Source: Idiomarina fontislapidosi
GTDB lineage: Bacteria; Pseudomonadota; Gammaproteobacteria; Enterobacterales; Alteromonadaceae
Reading direction: 5' to 3'
DNA: 64,000 bases
Assembly: GCF_003226255.1 (NCBI RefSeq)
Contig: NZ_QJST01000004.1
Location: forward strand, 62,001-126,000
Within the stretch, counting starts at the first letter, position 1. Each line of letters opens with the position of its first letter. The notes beneath the pieces were generated by a model that was given only the letters and a program-made list of their open reading frames with translations, made no database searches and was not told where the DNA came from. The translations under genes were made by a program, and so were the position numbers. Below, piece after piece: positions 8,801 to 20,300 of the stretch.

Positions 8801-8828
8801 AAAAAAGCCTCCATCGTGGAGGCTTTTT
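8801..8828 (-). terminator. rho-independent terminator downstream of DUF3718 gene
   Basis: GCCTCCA / TGGAGGC hairpin with loop TCG, flanked by A6 and T5, so it can work on both strands. It lies 22 nt past the stop of the 8851-9228 gene. Confidence 0.9.
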
Positions 8829-8850
8829 GCGGTTTCTTTAAAAGCGTGGC

Positions 8851-9228
8851 TTATAAACCAGCGCGTTCTTTAATAGCCGCTGCGATGGGTGAGCCAGAAT
8901 GACCATTCTGTTGAGCCCACTGGTAATCACCTGAGCTTGATAAGTCATCGACTGAAAGACGACCGACCATGAACGTACCGATATCATTTGAGCCGTTCGA
9001 CATTGCAAACTGTAGTAGCGACTGACCATTACACTGAATGCCCGAATATATATCACGGATACGCACACGAGAATCGCGTAACTTTTTGCGCAAACGCATA
9101 GTGTCATCGCCCTGAACGTATGTACATAGACTTAACGCTAGCTCGTTCTGCGCGTTTGCTGGCTGACTGAATGATACGCCTGCAACGGCCGTCGCTGCGA
9201 TCAAAGAACCTAAAAGAAATGATTTCAT
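8851..9228 (-). CDS. secreted DUF3718-family protein
   Basis: A 125-residue protein with a clear signal peptide (MKSFLLGSLIAATAVAGVSF, cleavage after ANA). The mature part contains two cysteines (LCTYVQGDD and IQCNGQSLL) that may form a disulfide, around a basic stretch RLRKKLRDSRVRIRDIY. This arrangement matches the DUF3718 family found in Alteromonadales and Vibrionales, whose role is unknown. It is a single-gene unit with its own promoter (9272-9300), a strong GGGGG ribosome site and a terminator. Such features suggest good expression of a periplasmic protein. No function is assigned. Confidence 0.8.
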   Translation of the reverse strand: MKSFLLGSLIAATAVAGVSFSQPANAQNELALSLCTYVQGDDTMRLRKKLRDSRVRIRDIYSGIQCNGQSLLQFAMSNGSNDIGTFMVGRLSVDDLSSSGDYQWAQQNGHSGSPIAAAIKERAGL

Positions 9229-9271
9229 TGTGTGACCCCCATCACTTACAACTGTTCAATTTTTCGCCGCA

Positions 9272-9300
9272 ATAATACTATGAAATTAACACCCGTTCAA
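9272..9300 (-). promoter_or_regulatory. sigma70 promoter of the DUF3718 gene
   Basis: On the minus strand TTGAAC (9295-9300), an exact 17-nt spacer and TATTAT (9272-9277), 44 nt before the ATG. Confidence 0.65.
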
Positions 9301-9341
9301 TCACGCATGTTAGTGTAATCCATTGATTGCTCAACACTTTA

Positions 9342-9842
9342 TTAACTTTTTCGGTCGAGAATGCGGGTAGTATAAGCTGGAGTTTGAGCATTATCTGCGG
9401 CAACATGTTGCCGCGTAACTTCATGCCAGTCATGACTTTTTCGGTAGTCGGGGAAGTATGTATCACCCTCAACATCCAGTTCGATATCGGTAACATATAG
9501 CCGATGACAAAATGGGAAAAAAAGTTGATAAATTTTTCCACCGCCAATGACCATGAGCTCATCGACATCACCCGCAGCGTCGATAGCAGCACTTACACTA
9601 CTGACCCACACAACCCCGTCATCGGGGCTTTTATGCTGATTAGGATCGGTCGAAAGTACAATATTTTGACGTCCGGGTAGAGGGCGACCTAATGACTCAA
9701 AGGTTCTTCGTCCCATAACAATTGGTTTACCCAATGTAATTTTTTTGAAATATTTCAATTCGCTTGGAATATGCCAAGGCATCGTGTTGTCTCTTCCTAT
9801 CACACGATTCTTTGCCATGGCTGCCACCAATGAAATTTTCAT
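9342..9842 (-). CDS. folA: dihydrofolate reductase
   Basis: Reduces dihydrofolate to tetrahydrofolate with NADPH. The 166-residue product has every family landmark: SLVAAMAKNRVIG at the start, the active-site W-H-I-P segment (MPWHIPSELKYFKK), PIVMGRRTFESLGRPLPGR, and the NADPH-binding MVIGGGKIYQLF. Family members usually have Asp or Glu in the helix after PW; here E in SELKYFK fills that place. It lies 17 nt after obgE on the same strand and is probably co-transcribed with it. Confidence 0.96.
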   Translation of the reverse strand: MKISLVAAMAKNRVIGRDNTMPWHIPSELKYFKKITLGKPIVMGRRTFESLGRPLPGRQNIVLSTDPNQHKSPDDGVVWVSSVSAAIDAAGDVDELMVIGGGKIYQLFFPFCHRLYVTDIELDVEGDTYFPDYRKSHDWHEVTRQHVAADNAQTPAYTTRILDRKS

Positions 9843-9859
9843 CTGATCGCCCTTGTATT

Positions 9860-11038
<1,179 letters not shown>

Positions 11039-11076
11039 TTAGAACAATTCTTGAGGATACTAAGGTTAGCACATAT

Positions 11077-11108
11077 GAAAAAGCCCTGCCGTAAAGGCAG
11101 GGCTTTTC
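11077..11108 (-). terminator. rho-independent terminator after rpmA
   Basis: AAGCCCTGCC / GGCAGGGCTT stem with loop GTAAA and T-rich flanks on both strands. It lies between rpmA and obgE and should reduce read-through from the ribosomal protein genes. Confidence 0.9.
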
Positions 11109-11130
11109 AAATCTTTTTGGACAGCTGAAA

Positions 11131-11388
11131 TTAGTCAGTGATTACACTGATAAATTTACGGTTTTTGCTGCCTTTAGTTTCGAAAGAAACTTTACCTTCC
11201 GCGGTCGCGAATAAGGTGTGATCTTTACCCATGCCTACGTTGCTACCAGCGTGGAATTTAGTACCACGTTGACGAACTAGGATGTTGCCTGCTAAAACAG
11301 ACTCACCACCGAAACGCTTAACACCCAGACGTTTACTCTCTGAGTCACGACCGTTTTTAGTAGAACCACCAGCCTTTTTGTGTGCCAT
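11131..11388 (-). CDS. rpmA: 50S ribosomal protein L27
   Basis: An 85-residue ribosomal protein. It starts [20 protein letters not shown], the conserved flexible N-terminus that reaches the peptidyl transferase centre, and continues with LGVKRFGG and the RQRGTKFH segment. It starts 18 nt after rplU and shares its promoter. No N-terminal extension of the Firmicutes type is present. Confidence 0.99.
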   Translation of the reverse strand: MAHKKAGGSTKNGRDSESKRLGVKRFGGESVLAGNILVRQRGTKFHAGSNVGMGKDHTLFATAEGKVSFETKGSKNRKFISVITD

Positions 11389-11406
11389 GTGTCGTTACTC
11401 CTTAAA

Positions 11407-11718
11407 TTAGCTGTTGATACCAGTGATTTTCACTTCTGTGAACCACTGACGGTGACCTTGTTGCTTACGTGAATGCTTACGACGACGGAATTTAACGATC
11501 TTCACTTTGTCGCCACGACCGTGATCAACGATCTCAGCAGTCACTTTGCCACCTGATACAAACGGCGCACCGATTTTTACATCGCTGCCGTCAGAAACCA
11601 TAAGAACCTGGTCGAACTCAACTACGTCTCCGGTAGCTGCTTCCAGTTTTTCCAGGCGGACGATTTGGCCTTCAGTCACACGGTGCTGCTTACCGCCACT
11701 TTGGAATACTGCGTACAT
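11407..11718 (-). CDS. rplU: 50S ribosomal protein L21
   Basis: A 103-residue 23S rRNA-binding protein beginning [14 protein letters not shown], with the family C-terminus [15 protein letters not shown] and F-T-E-V-K-I-T-G-I. The frame could be extended to 11730, but GGAGA stands 7 nt before the ATG at 11718 and the family starts there. First gene of the rplU-rpmA unit. Confidence 0.99.
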   Translation of the reverse strand: MYAVFQSGGKQHRVTEGQIVRLEKLEAATGDVVEFDQVLMVSDGSDVKIGAPFVSGGKVTAEIVDHGRGDKVKIVKFRRRKHSRKQQGHRQWFTEVKITGINS

Positions 11719-11766
11719 AGTAATCTCCACTGCCCATTAGGCACTCGAATTTAAAATAGGTCGCGA

Positions 11767-11795
11767 ATTCTACTTAATATGGAAAAGGATCGCAA
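11767..11795 (-). promoter_or_regulatory. sigma70 promoter of rplU-rpmA
   Basis: Minus-strand TTGCGA (11790-11795), 17-nt spacer and TAGAAT (11767-11772), 48 nt before the L21 start. Confidence 0.65.
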
Positions 11796-11931
11796 GTAGT
11801 TTCTGGCTTTCTTTATTGTCCTAAGCTGTGCGATTTATCACTTGTTCATCGGTACTGCCAATGGCTAGTAACACGCGCTCATATATTGTAACATCCAATC
11901 TCCGTTAAATTTACGTAAAGCATTTCATATT

Positions 11932-12906
11932 ATGATGGATCTGAAGTCCATTAACGATCTCGCACACACAGACATGCAAGGCGTTAACGCGCTCATTGGC
12001 GAACAACTGAGTTCCGATGTGGCACTGATTAACCAACTCGGCATGTACATTGTTAATAGTGGCGGCAAGCGTTTACGACCCTTACTTGCTGTTCTCTCGT
12101 GTCGCGCGCTGGGCTATCAAGGCCGCGCTCACCTATCGCTTGCAACGATTATAGAATTCATTCACACCGCCACCTTGCTGCACGACGACGTCGTTGACGA
12201 ATCTGAATTACGGCGCGGGCGCAAAACGGCGAATGCCGTGTTTGGTAACGAGGCGTCGGTACTGGTCGGTGACTTTTTATATACCCGCGCGTTTCAAATG
12301 ATGGTTCAGCTCGACTCCATGCCGATTTTAAGCATCTTAGCTGACGCAACCAATGTCATCGCAGAGGGCGAAGTCTTGCAGTTAATGAACTGCAATGATC
12401 CCGACACCACCGAAGCGCGCTATTTTGATGTTATTTACGGCAAAACCGCCAAGTTGTTTGAAGCAGCCACGCAACTGGCGGGCGTCCTCACTGAACAGGA
12501 CTCAGCAGTTACCGAACAACTCGCTGACTATGGTCGTTATCTAGGCACCGCGTTTCAGTTAGTGGATGACCTCATGGATTACACCTCTGACAGCGAGACA
12601 ATGGGTAAGAACGCCGGTGACGATCTTGCTGAAGGTAAACCCACCTTACCTCTGCTATACGCCATGTGGCATGGCGACGCTGCCACGCAAGCACTGATTC
12701 GCGAAGCGATAGAGCAAGGCGATGGACGCGAACATTTAGCCGCCGTGCTTGATGCCATGCACACTACAGGTGCACTTGAATATACACGAGAAAAAGCACT
12801 TGAAGCGGCGCGCCAGGCCCGCGAAAGCTTGAATGCGCTACCAGAATCTGAGTACAAACAGGCATTGATCGCGCTGACACATCTCGCCGTCGATCGCGTC
12901 GCGTAA
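11932..12906 (+). CDS. ispB: octaprenyl diphosphate synthase
   Basis: A trans-prenyltransferase that builds the ubiquinone side chain from FPP and IPP. The 324-residue protein carries both Asp-rich motifs, DDVVDESELRRG around residue 84 (first, DDxxD) and DDLMDYTSD near residue 211 (second), and the substrate Lys/Arg segment GGKRLRPLL near residue 44. It begins with two ATG codons; the second (11935) aligns better with the usual IspB start. It is divergent from rplU, as in E. coli. The final chain length (Q8 or other) cannot be read from sequence alone. Confidence 0.95.
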   Translation: MMDLKSINDLAHTDMQGVNALIGEQLSSDVALINQLGMYIVNSGGKRLRPLLAVLSCRALGYQGRAHLSLATIIEFIHTATLLHDDVVDESELRRGRKTANAVFGNEASVLVGDFLYTRAFQMMVQLDSMPILSILADATNVIAEGEVLQLMNCNDPDTTEARYFDVIYGKTAKLFEAATQLAGVLTEQDSAVTEQLADYGRYLGTAFQLVDDLMDYTSDSETMGKNAGDDLAEGKPTLPLLYAMWHGDAATQALIREAIEQGDGREHLAAVLDAMHTTGALEYTREKALEAARQARESLNALPESEYKQALIALTHLAVDRVA

Positions 12907-12933
12907 ACGGACAGTTGCCTTTTAACAGGCATA

Positions 12934-12971
12934 AAAAAACCGCGTCACCTTTACCAGGTGACGCGGTTTTT
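12934..12971. terminator. bidirectional terminator between ispB and mdh
   Basis: A 15-bp or longer stem, CCGCGTCACCT / AGGTGACGCGG with A- and T-rich outer flanks and a short TTACC loop, serves both convergent genes. Confidence 0.93.
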
Positions 12972-12984
12972 GTTTGATACTCGC

Positions 12985-13917
12985 TTATGATGCGAAATCG
13001 ATACCTTTTTGGATGTCGCCTTTCAAACCTTCAAGCATGTCGTCCATGCACTTCTGTTCGAATGCGCTCAATTCACCATAAGATAAGATTTCTTCTGCAC
13101 CCTTCTTGCCAAGACGTACAGGCTGCGCGAAGAATTTAGCGTTATCGCCTGGACCTTCAACGTATGTGCACTCGATAGTGTCTTCGCCTTGTAAGCCTTT
13201 AACTAGCGACAAGCAGAAACGCGCAGCTGCTTGACCCATCGACAAGGTTGCAGAACCGCCGCCGGCTTTCGCTTCAACGACTTCGGTACCCGCGTTCTGG
13301 ATACGGTGAGTCAAGTCTTTGATTTCTTGCTCAGTGAACTCAACACCTTCGACTTGAGAAAGCAATGGCAGGATGGTTGTGCCGCTGTGACCGCCAATGA
13401 CAGGAACGGTAACGTTTGCAGGGTTCAAGCCACGTAGCTCAGCAACAAACGCTTCAGAACGGATAACGTCTAGCGTGGTTACACCGAAAAGTTTCTGTTT
13501 GTTGTAAACACCCTTTTGCTTCAATACTTCAGCAGCAATTGGAACAGTCGTGTTCACAGGGTTAGTAATGATGCCTACGCAAGCGTCTGGACAGTTGTCA
13601 GCTACGCCTTCGACAAGGTTTTTAACGATGCCTGCGTTCATGTTAAACAGGTCAGAGCGATCCATACCCGGCTTACGTGGAACACCTGCAGGGATTAATA
13701 CGATATCGCTGCCAACAAGTGCTGACGCTAAATCATCTTTACCGAAACCCGTGACTTTTACGTCGGTTGGGATGTGGCTTAGATCGACGGCTACACCAGG
13801 AACTACTGGGGCAACGTCGTATAAAGACAATTCAGAACCCGCTGGTAGTTGAGTTTTTAATAACAAAGATAACGCCTGGCCGATACCACCGGCCGCACCT
13901 AATACGGCTACTTTCAT
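12985..13917 (-). CDS. mdh: malate dehydrogenase (NAD)
   Basis: Oxidises malate to oxaloacetate in the TCA cycle. The 310-residue product has the N-terminal [15 protein letters not shown] nucleotide loop, substrate-binding arginines in [13 protein letters not shown], the [12 protein letters not shown] segment, and the catalytic His in [15 protein letters not shown]. The sequence is of the E. coli type. It is divergent from argR, the same arrangement as in E. coli. Confidence 0.98.
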   Translation of the reverse strand: MKVAVLGAAGGIGQALSLLLKTQLPAGSELSLYDVAPVVPGVAVDLSHIPTDVKVTGFGKDDLASALVGSDIVLIPAGVPRKPGMDRSDLFNMNAGIVKNLVEGVADNCPDACVGIITNPVNTTVPIAAEVLKQKGVYNKQKLFGVTTLDVIRSEAFVAELRGLNPANVTVPVIGGHSGTTILPLLSQVEGVEFTEQEIKDLTHRIQNAGTEVVEAKAGGGSATLSMGQAAARFCLSLVKGLQGEDTIECTYVEGPGDNAKFFAQPVRLGKKGAEEILSYGELSAFEQKCMDDMLEGLKGDIQKGIDFAS

Positions 13918-14039
13918 CTCAGACTCCGTTTTTATGTTGGATTAGTGACTGCATAAGCATAGAATAGTTATGCGGATATGGCGCAAAACTGTACTCCAAT
14001 AGGGCTCAAAATACAAATAAACTGATCTAGGCGAAGGGC

Positions 14040-14519
14040 ATGACACAAGCAAAATTACTGGCAGCATTTAAAGCATTATTGAAAGAAGAACGCTACGGTT
14101 CACAAGGTGAAATCGTTGACGCACTCAAGCAACAAGGCTTTAGTAATGTCAGTCAATCCAAGGTCTCGCGCATGCTTAGCAAGCACGGTGCAGTGCGAAC
14201 CCGCAACGCCAAACAAGAGATGGTTTATTGTCTACCCGCTGAAATTTCGGTGCCGTCGGCGAAAGCACCATTAAACCAACTTGTTTTGGATATTCAGCAC
14301 AATGATGTGATGGTCATCATCCGTACCAGTCCGGGCGCCGCTCAATTGATTGCTCGTTTATTGGATTCAGTCGGTAAAAAAGAAGGTGTGTTGGGCACGA
14401 TTGCGGGAGACGATACCATTTTTATCGCTCCGTTAAAGGTCTCCGAAATAGACTTTACCTTAGAGAAAGTAAAGTCTCTGTTTGAAGCTCAAGCGGTTGT
14501 GCCAGATGGCTCGAACTAA
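14040..14519 (+). CDS. argR: arginine repressor ArgR
   Basis: A hexameric arginine-dependent DNA-binding protein. The 159-residue protein has the N-terminal winged helix (residues 1-70, with [19 protein letters not shown] as the recognition region) and the C-terminal oligomerisation and arginine-binding domain with [14 protein letters not shown] and [11 protein letters not shown]. It is divergent from mdh across 122 bp. That gap holds imperfect AT-rich palindromes, but I could not align convincing ARG boxes. It ends 2 nt from the convergent Dyp peroxidase gene, with no room for a separate terminator. Confidence 0.97.
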   Translation: MTQAKLLAAFKALLKEERYGSQGEIVDALKQQGFSNVSQSKVSRMLSKHGAVRTRNAKQEMVYCLPAEISVPSAKAPLNQLVLDIQHNDVMVIIRTSPGAAQLIARLLDSVGKKEGVLGTIAGDDTIFIAPLKVSEIDFTLEKVKSLFEAQAVVPDGSN

Positions 14520-14521
14520 GC

Positions 14522-15454
14522 TCAAAACGATTGTTGTATCGATGCTTTTAGAAAGCTTCGGCTGGGCACAAAAAATGATGAATTGATGACCGCTTGAGTG
14601 TAATCCAATATTGGATCGTATTGATTCTGTTCGTCTTCAAAATAGCGTTGTTTGAGCCAGTTAATTACGGCTTTAGGCTGACAGCTGAAGTACATGGCCA
14701 ACGTGCCTTGCTCGCGGGTATCGCCCCACGCCATATTCTGCCGCAAAAGCGGTATCGGTTGCTCGTTCTTATCTAGCAAGCGCGCCTTACTGGCATGCGT
14801 AACGCCGACAATATCCGCTTCGGGTAATTTTTCTGCAGTGACTTTGTCACGCCCAATGATTTGCTCTTGCCGCTGTGAACCTAAATAATCCCAGCGTTTT
14901 AGATCATGCTTAAACTTTTGCACGAACAGGTAGCTACCCTGCTCAAACTGGCTACTTTGTTGCTTTTCAATAAGGGCAACGCTGCGACGCCGAGCGCCTC
15001 GCGGGTTATCTGGTGCGTCAACAAAGCCCATGAGGTCACGGCCATCTAGATAACGAAAGCTATGCACATTTTCCGCGATCTCAATATCATAACCGAGCCA
15101 TTCATTAAGTGTGCGAGCGGCCAAATAATTTGCATCATACCGGTCGGAACGAATAGTTATGAGTAAGTCGTACACTTGTTCTGGGGCATTGCGATGGCCC
15201 GCTCTTAGTTCCGGAAACCCGTTGAACCCCTCGGGTCGCTGCTCAGGATATAAAATATCCCAATATTCGCTACCAATCGCAATAAAACCGTTAAGCATCG
15301 CTTCTGAAAAGCGGTCACTGAGCTCATCAATAATCGATGGAATACGAGCAATTTTGCGACGCATGACATCTATATCATCGGTCATGACATGGCAAAACAG
15401 TGTCAGCCCATGTAGATTAGGCTCGTCACAAATTCCGGATTGCGCTTTTAACAA
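14522..15454 (-). CDS. Dyp-type heme peroxidase (YfeX-like)
   Basis: A 310-residue dye-decolourising peroxidase family member. The start MLKAQSGIC matches the family opening. The catalytic-Asp motif appears as GFVDAPDNPRG (usual form GF-x-DG-x-x-NP, here with Ala in place of the usual Gly), the proximal heme His in VGVTHASKARLLD, and the distal Arg in PLLRQNMAWG. No Tat or Sec signal is visible, so it is cytoplasmic like YfeX. The physiological substrate is not evident. Its promoter region is shared divergently with the DUF885 gene. Confidence 0.88.
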   Translation of the reverse strand: MLKAQSGICDEPNLHGLTLFCHVMTDDIDVMRRKIARIPSIIDELSDRFSEAMLNGFIAIGSEYWDILYPEQRPEGFNGFPELRAGHRNAPEQVYDLLITIRSDRYDANYLAARTLNEWLGYDIEIAENVHSFRYLDGRDLMGFVDAPDNPRGARRRSVALIEKQQSSQFEQGSYLFVQKFKHDLKRWDYLGSQRQEQIIGRDKVTAEKLPEADIVGVTHASKARLLDKNEQPIPLLRQNMAWGDTREQGTLAMYFSCQPKAVINWLKQRYFEDEQNQYDPILDYTQAVINSSFFVPSRSFLKASIQQSF

Positions 15455-15512
15455 AGTGTATCTCCGTTCCAGTTAAACGTTGTTTTAGTTATTTTTACAT
15501 TCATCGGAACTG

Positions 15513-15532
15513 CAGGCATTATAGAATGCCTG
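15513..15532. promoter_or_regulatory. operator-like palindrome overlapping a -10 box
   Basis: CAGGCATT (15513-15520), ATAG, AATGCCTG (15525-15532) is a perfect 20-bp dyad. A plus-strand TAGAAT at 15522-15527 falls in its centre, 34 nt before the DUF885 start. No regulator is identified. Confidence 0.5.
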
Positions 15533-15561
15533 TAAATTACACAGAATCGCAAGGAAAAATC

Positions 15562-17319
15562 ATGCGTCAATTGATTTTAGCCGCCAGCATCGTGTCGCTG
15601 GTATCGTGTGCAACTCAACCGCATACGCCGTCTAATGCTGAAACAAACCAAATGAGTCAGCAAACATCGGTAACCGAATCGTTTCATTCGCTCGCCAGTA
15701 CTATTTGGGATGACCTATCGGCAAGCCACAAAACCGCCCTACCCGATATGTCACCCGCAGCGCTACAAGCGCGCTATGACAAACACGCAAACTGGTTAGA
15801 GCAACTTAACGCGATTAACGTGAACCAACTGAGCACGCAAGATCGCATTAATCACGCTATGATCACATACTCGCTCAAGAATAGCGTAGACGAATATCGC
15901 TTTAATGCACACTATATGCCGTTGACCGCAGAAGGTTCATTTCATTCATCATTAGCCTTTATGCCGGGCTACACGCGCTTTGAATCGGTACAAGACTACC
16001 GCGACTACATCAGTAAGCTGGGTACCGTTGAGCGTTACATGGCACAGCAAACTGACTGGCTGCGTAAAGCAATCGACGAGGGTTATACACAACCTAAAGC
16101 GGCGATGGCAGGCTTTGAGGAGAGTATCCTAGCTTATATCGTGCAAAACCCTGAGCAAAGCGTCTATTTTGACCCGTTCAAACAGCAACCTCGTTTTGTT
16201 GACGATGCTACGTGGAACGAATTGCAGGAACAAGCACGCGCCGTGATCGATAACCAGATCATGCCGGCGTACGATGACTACTTTACCTTCATGGTCACCG
16301 AGTATTTGCCGAGCTCACGTGATTCTATTGGTGCCTACGACTTACCTAACGGGAAAGCGTTTTATAAAAACCGCATTGAGCACTACACCACGACCGATAT
16401 GACTGCCGAAGAGATTCATGAAATTGGTCTGGCTGAAGTCGAGCGCATTCGTGCCGAGATGGATGACGTCATTGCAGAATCTGGCTTTGACGGCGACTTT
16501 GACGAGTTCGTTGAGTTCTTGCGTACCGATGACCAGTTTTATGCGGATACCCCGGAAGAGCTACTCGAAACCGCCGCATTGGTCGCCAAACAAATGGATG
16601 GCAAACTACCCGGCTTATTTAAGACGTTACCTCGCAAGCCCTATGGTATCGCACCTGTACCCGAGGAGATCGCGCCGAAATACACAACAGGCCGTTACAA
16701 AGGCTCAAACCGCGCGGATCAAGCAGGCTATTACTGGGTGAATACATACGCTTTGGATCGCCGTCCACTCTATCAGATTCCTGCACTAACGCTGCACGAA
16801 GCGGTTCCTGGGCACCATTTACAAAATGCGATTGCGGGCGAGATGGAGAATGTGCCTGAGTACCGCCAACAAACCTATATTTCAGCATTTGGTGAAGGCT
16901 GGGGTCTATACGCGGAGTACTTGGGCTTAGAAGCTGGGTTCTACCAAGACCCCTACAGCAACTTCGGCCGCTTAAGTTATGAAATGTGGCGTGCAGCACG
17001 CTTAGTTGTCGATACCGGTATGCATGCGATGGGCTGGAGCCGCGAGCGGGCTATCGATTTTATGGCAAGCAACACGGCGCTTTCGTTGCATAACGTAAAA
17101 ACCGAAATTGATCGGTATATCACGTGGCCAGCGCAAGCCTTGTCGTACAAGCTTGGTGAGTTGAAGATTAAAGCGCTTCGTGAACAAGCAGAAAACGAAC
17201 TCGGCAGTGACTTTGACCTGCGTGAATTCCACGACGCGATCTTAGAGAACGGCAGCGTGCCGTTGGATGTGTTAGAGCAACATATTAAGCAATGGATCGC
17301 AGCGCAAAAATCGGCTTAA
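15562..17319 (+). CDS. DUF885-family lipoprotein metallohydrolase
   Basis: A 585-residue exported lipoprotein with lipobox LVSC at residues 13-16 after a short hydrophobic stretch. It carries the DUF885 metal motif HEAVPGHH at residues 412-419 and, further on, GEGWGLYAEYLG, which supplies the third ligand region, as in the gluzincin-like members of this family. The product is likely a periplasmic peptidase or related hydrolase anchored to a membrane. The start at 15562 is supported by AAGGAA 7 nt upstream; an in-frame ATG at 15526 lies inside the promoter palindrome. A terminator follows directly. The substrate is unknown. Confidence 0.85.
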   Translation: MRQLILAASIVSLVSCATQPHTPSNAETNQMSQQTSVTESFHSLASTIWDDLSASHKTALPDMSPAALQARYDKHANWLEQLNAINVNQLSTQDRINHAMITYSLKNSVDEYRFNAHYMPLTAEGSFHSSLAFMPGYTRFESVQDYRDYISKLGTVERYMAQQTDWLRKAIDEGYTQPKAAMAGFEESILAYIVQNPEQSVYFDPFKQQPRFVDDATWNELQEQARAVIDNQIMPAYDDYFTFMVTEYLPSSRDSIGAYDLPNGKAFYKNRIEHYTTTDMTAEEIHEIGLAEVERIRAEMDDVIAESGFDGDFDEFVEFLRTDDQFYADTPEELLETAALVAKQMDGKLPGLFKTLPRKPYGIAPVPEEIAPKYTTGRYKGSNRADQAGYYWVNTYALDRRPLYQIPALTLHEAVPGHHLQNAIAGEMENVPEYRQQTYISAFGEGWGLYAEYLGLEAGFYQDPYSNFGRLSYEMWRAARLVVDTGMHAMGWSRERAIDFMASNTALSLHNVKTEIDRYITWPAQALSYKLGELKIKALREQAENELGSDFDLREFHDAILENGSVPLDVLEQHIKQWIAAQKSA

Positions 17320-17341
17320 CGGCGACAGTCGAAGCATAACT

Positions 17342-17373
17342 AAAAAGGCTTGCCAACGCGGCAAGCCTTTTTT
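17342..17373. terminator. bidirectional rho-independent terminator
   Basis: AAGGCTTGCC / GGCAAGCCTT with loop AACGC and A5/T6 flanks, between the convergent DUF885 and RND genes. Confidence 0.93.
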
Positions 17374-17391
17374 ATAGCATCTAATCATTGA

Positions 17392-20300
17392 CTATGACGA
17401 CTGAGGTGTTTTAACCCGCTGTACGATGGCATACATGACGGGAACAACAAACAAGGTCAGTACCGTAGCAAAGCCTAAACCAAACATGATTACTGTTGCC
17501 ATACTGGCGAAGAAGTCATCCAGCAATAGCGGCAACATTCCCAAAATTGTTGTTGCAGCGGCCATAAATACTGGTCGAACACGGCTCACCGAGGCATCGA
17601 CCAAGGCTTGATAGACCGGTTTGCCCTCTTCCAGCTCGACATTCACTTGCTCTAACAACACCACACCGTTTTTAATCAGCATGCCCGAAAGACTCAAAAA
17701 GCCCAGTAAGGCCATAAATCCAAATGGCATGTTGAGCACCAATAAGCCCAAGGTCACACCGACGATGGACAAGGGGACCGTGGTCCACAACACGGTTGCT
17801 AAACGAATGGAGTTAAACAACAGCACGGTAATAACAAACATCGCAAGGAAGCCAAGCGGAAGCGAACCAAACAACGCCTTTTGTGCTTTGCTCGATGCTT
17901 CATGCTCACCACCCCACTCGATCGAGTAGCCTAGCGGCAGTTCCATTTGTTCGATTGCTGGTTTCACCCGCGCAAATACAGCGGCCGCTGTTTCATTGCC
18001 AAGCACATCGTGATCGGCCATTACCGTCAGGGTGCGTTTGCGGTCCCGTCGCATGATTAAGGCGTTCTCCCAAACCACACGAATATCTTGCACCACTTGT
18101 CCGAGCGGCAAATAGCGGTCAAGTACGGGACTGTATATTTGCAGTTCACGCCAATTATCTAAATCTACGCGCTCTTGTGCTGGAGCGCGAGAAACGATCG
18201 GCAGTAAATCGGTACCATCGCGATAAATACCTACGGTACGCCCCTCAAAGTTTGTTTTAAGTAAATTATCGATATCCTGCTTAGTGATACCTAGACGACG
18301 CGCTGCCGCTTCATCAAACTGTGGACGCAGCAACTTCGTCTTTTGCCGCCAATCATGGCGGATATTCATTGCACCAGGGTCCTGCTGCAAAACCGACTCG
18401 GCCTTTTGCGCTAAGGTTCTTAGTACCTCTGGATCGGGACCACTGATGCGCGCCTCGATTTTTGCTGGTGTCGCAGGACCAATGTTGACACGTACCAGCT
18501 TATCTTCGACTTGAGGGTGGTGCTCGCGGACATATCGACGCGTATCGGCCATCACCTTGAGCATGGTGTCTTTATCCGCGACTCGCACAATCAACTGTGC
18601 ATAACTCTCGTACGATTTTTCGACTAAGTACGTGAGGGTAAATCGTGGCGCCCCCTGCCCAATAGTGGTTGCCACCGAAGCGACTTCGGGTCGCGCCAGC
18701 AAATACTGTTCCGCGCGGCGGGCATCTTGCGCTGTAAAGCGAATATCCGTGCCTTCTGGGTACCACAAATCAACGTAAAACATTGGCGTTGTCGACGGCG
18801 GAAAGAATGCCTGTTTCACTTGTTTAAAACCAGCGGCAGAAGTGACCAAGAGGACCAGCATCGCCACCATGGTGATGATGCGATGGTGCAAACACCATGA
18901 CAGAACACGACGATAGCCTTTGAATACGGGGTGACCGTAGACATCATCCGTCTCAGATGCGGATTTGTCACCCTCTTTGTACATGCGATCGGCTAAAAAG
19001 GGTATCAACGTGAGTGCTGTGACCCAACTCAGCAAAAGAGAAATTAATAACACCCAAAATAGACTGCCAGCAAACTCACCCGTAGCATCCGAGGACAACC
19101 CTATTGGGGCAAAGGCAATAATGCCAATCACGGTGGCACCTAACAGCGGCCATTGGTTCTGCCGAACCACCTTCACCGCAGCTTTGAGTTTGGTTTGACC
19201 GCGCTGCATCCCGACGATCATGCCGTCGGCGATGACGATCGCGTTATCCACCAACATGCCAAGCGCGATGATTAAAGCCCCCAACGACACCCGTTGTAGG
19301 TTGATATCAAAGATGTTCATGAAGATGAATGTGCCCAGCACTGTTAGTAGCAGCACTCCCCCAATCAGCACGCCACTACGAAAGCCCATACTGAGCAACA
19401 GCGCGATGATGACGATAACCACCGCCTCGACCAAGTTCATCAAAAAGTTATCGACGGAGTTCTCGACTTCGTGCGGTTGGTCGTAAATACGTTCAACGCT
19501 CATACCGACGGGCTGCGCATAACTTAGCTCATCAAGACGTTGATTAATCCGCTTGCCGACGTCGACCACATTGACGTTGTCAGCAAAGGATACACCCAGC
19601 CAAATAGACGGTTGCCCATTAAAACGGACGATGTGGCTCGGGATTTCTTTGGTATCACGATAAATCTGTGCAACGTCGCGTAAGTAAATGCGCTGCTGTG
19701 CGCCTGGGTTACTGATCACCAAGTTAGCGAGCTCCTCAACGGAGTCAAACTCACCGGTCGTGGCAATCCGAAAACGCTCTTCATCAACCGTCACACGACC
19801 TGCGTCGGCGACGGTATTTTGCGTAGTGAGTAAGTTAGCGATACGGTTGGTCGGAATCCCCAGGTTAGAGAGCTGCGCACGAGAGACCTCGACAATGACC
19901 TGCTCTTGTTGCTCACCGCTGGCAATGACTTTTCCAACGCCTTCGACCAACACTAATTCGCGACGCAAAAAGTCAGCGTAGTACTCAATATCTTGATAAT
20001 CATAGCCCTCGCCGGTGATGGCAAGCAGCACGCCATACACATCGGCAAAATCGTCGCGAATGATCGGTTGTTGCGTTCCGGGCGGTAAATCACGCGCGCT
20101 GTCATTTATTTTGCGACGTAACTCATCCCAGATCTGCTCAAGATCATCGGCGCGATAAGTGGATTTCATCTCGACCGTGATTTGCGACAAACCCGGCTTT
20201 GAAATGGATCGAATGTTATCCACATAGCTGAGCGACTGGATGGCGTTCTCGAGTGGATAAGTGACTTCCTCTTCCACTTGTTGAGCGGATGAGCCGGGAT

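Noticed and set aside
13918-14039. Possible ARG boxes in the mdh-argR gap (GCATAA...TTATGC)
   Set aside because: Halves match the TGAAT/ATTCA consensus only loosely and spacing does not fit a tandem pair of 18-bp boxes.
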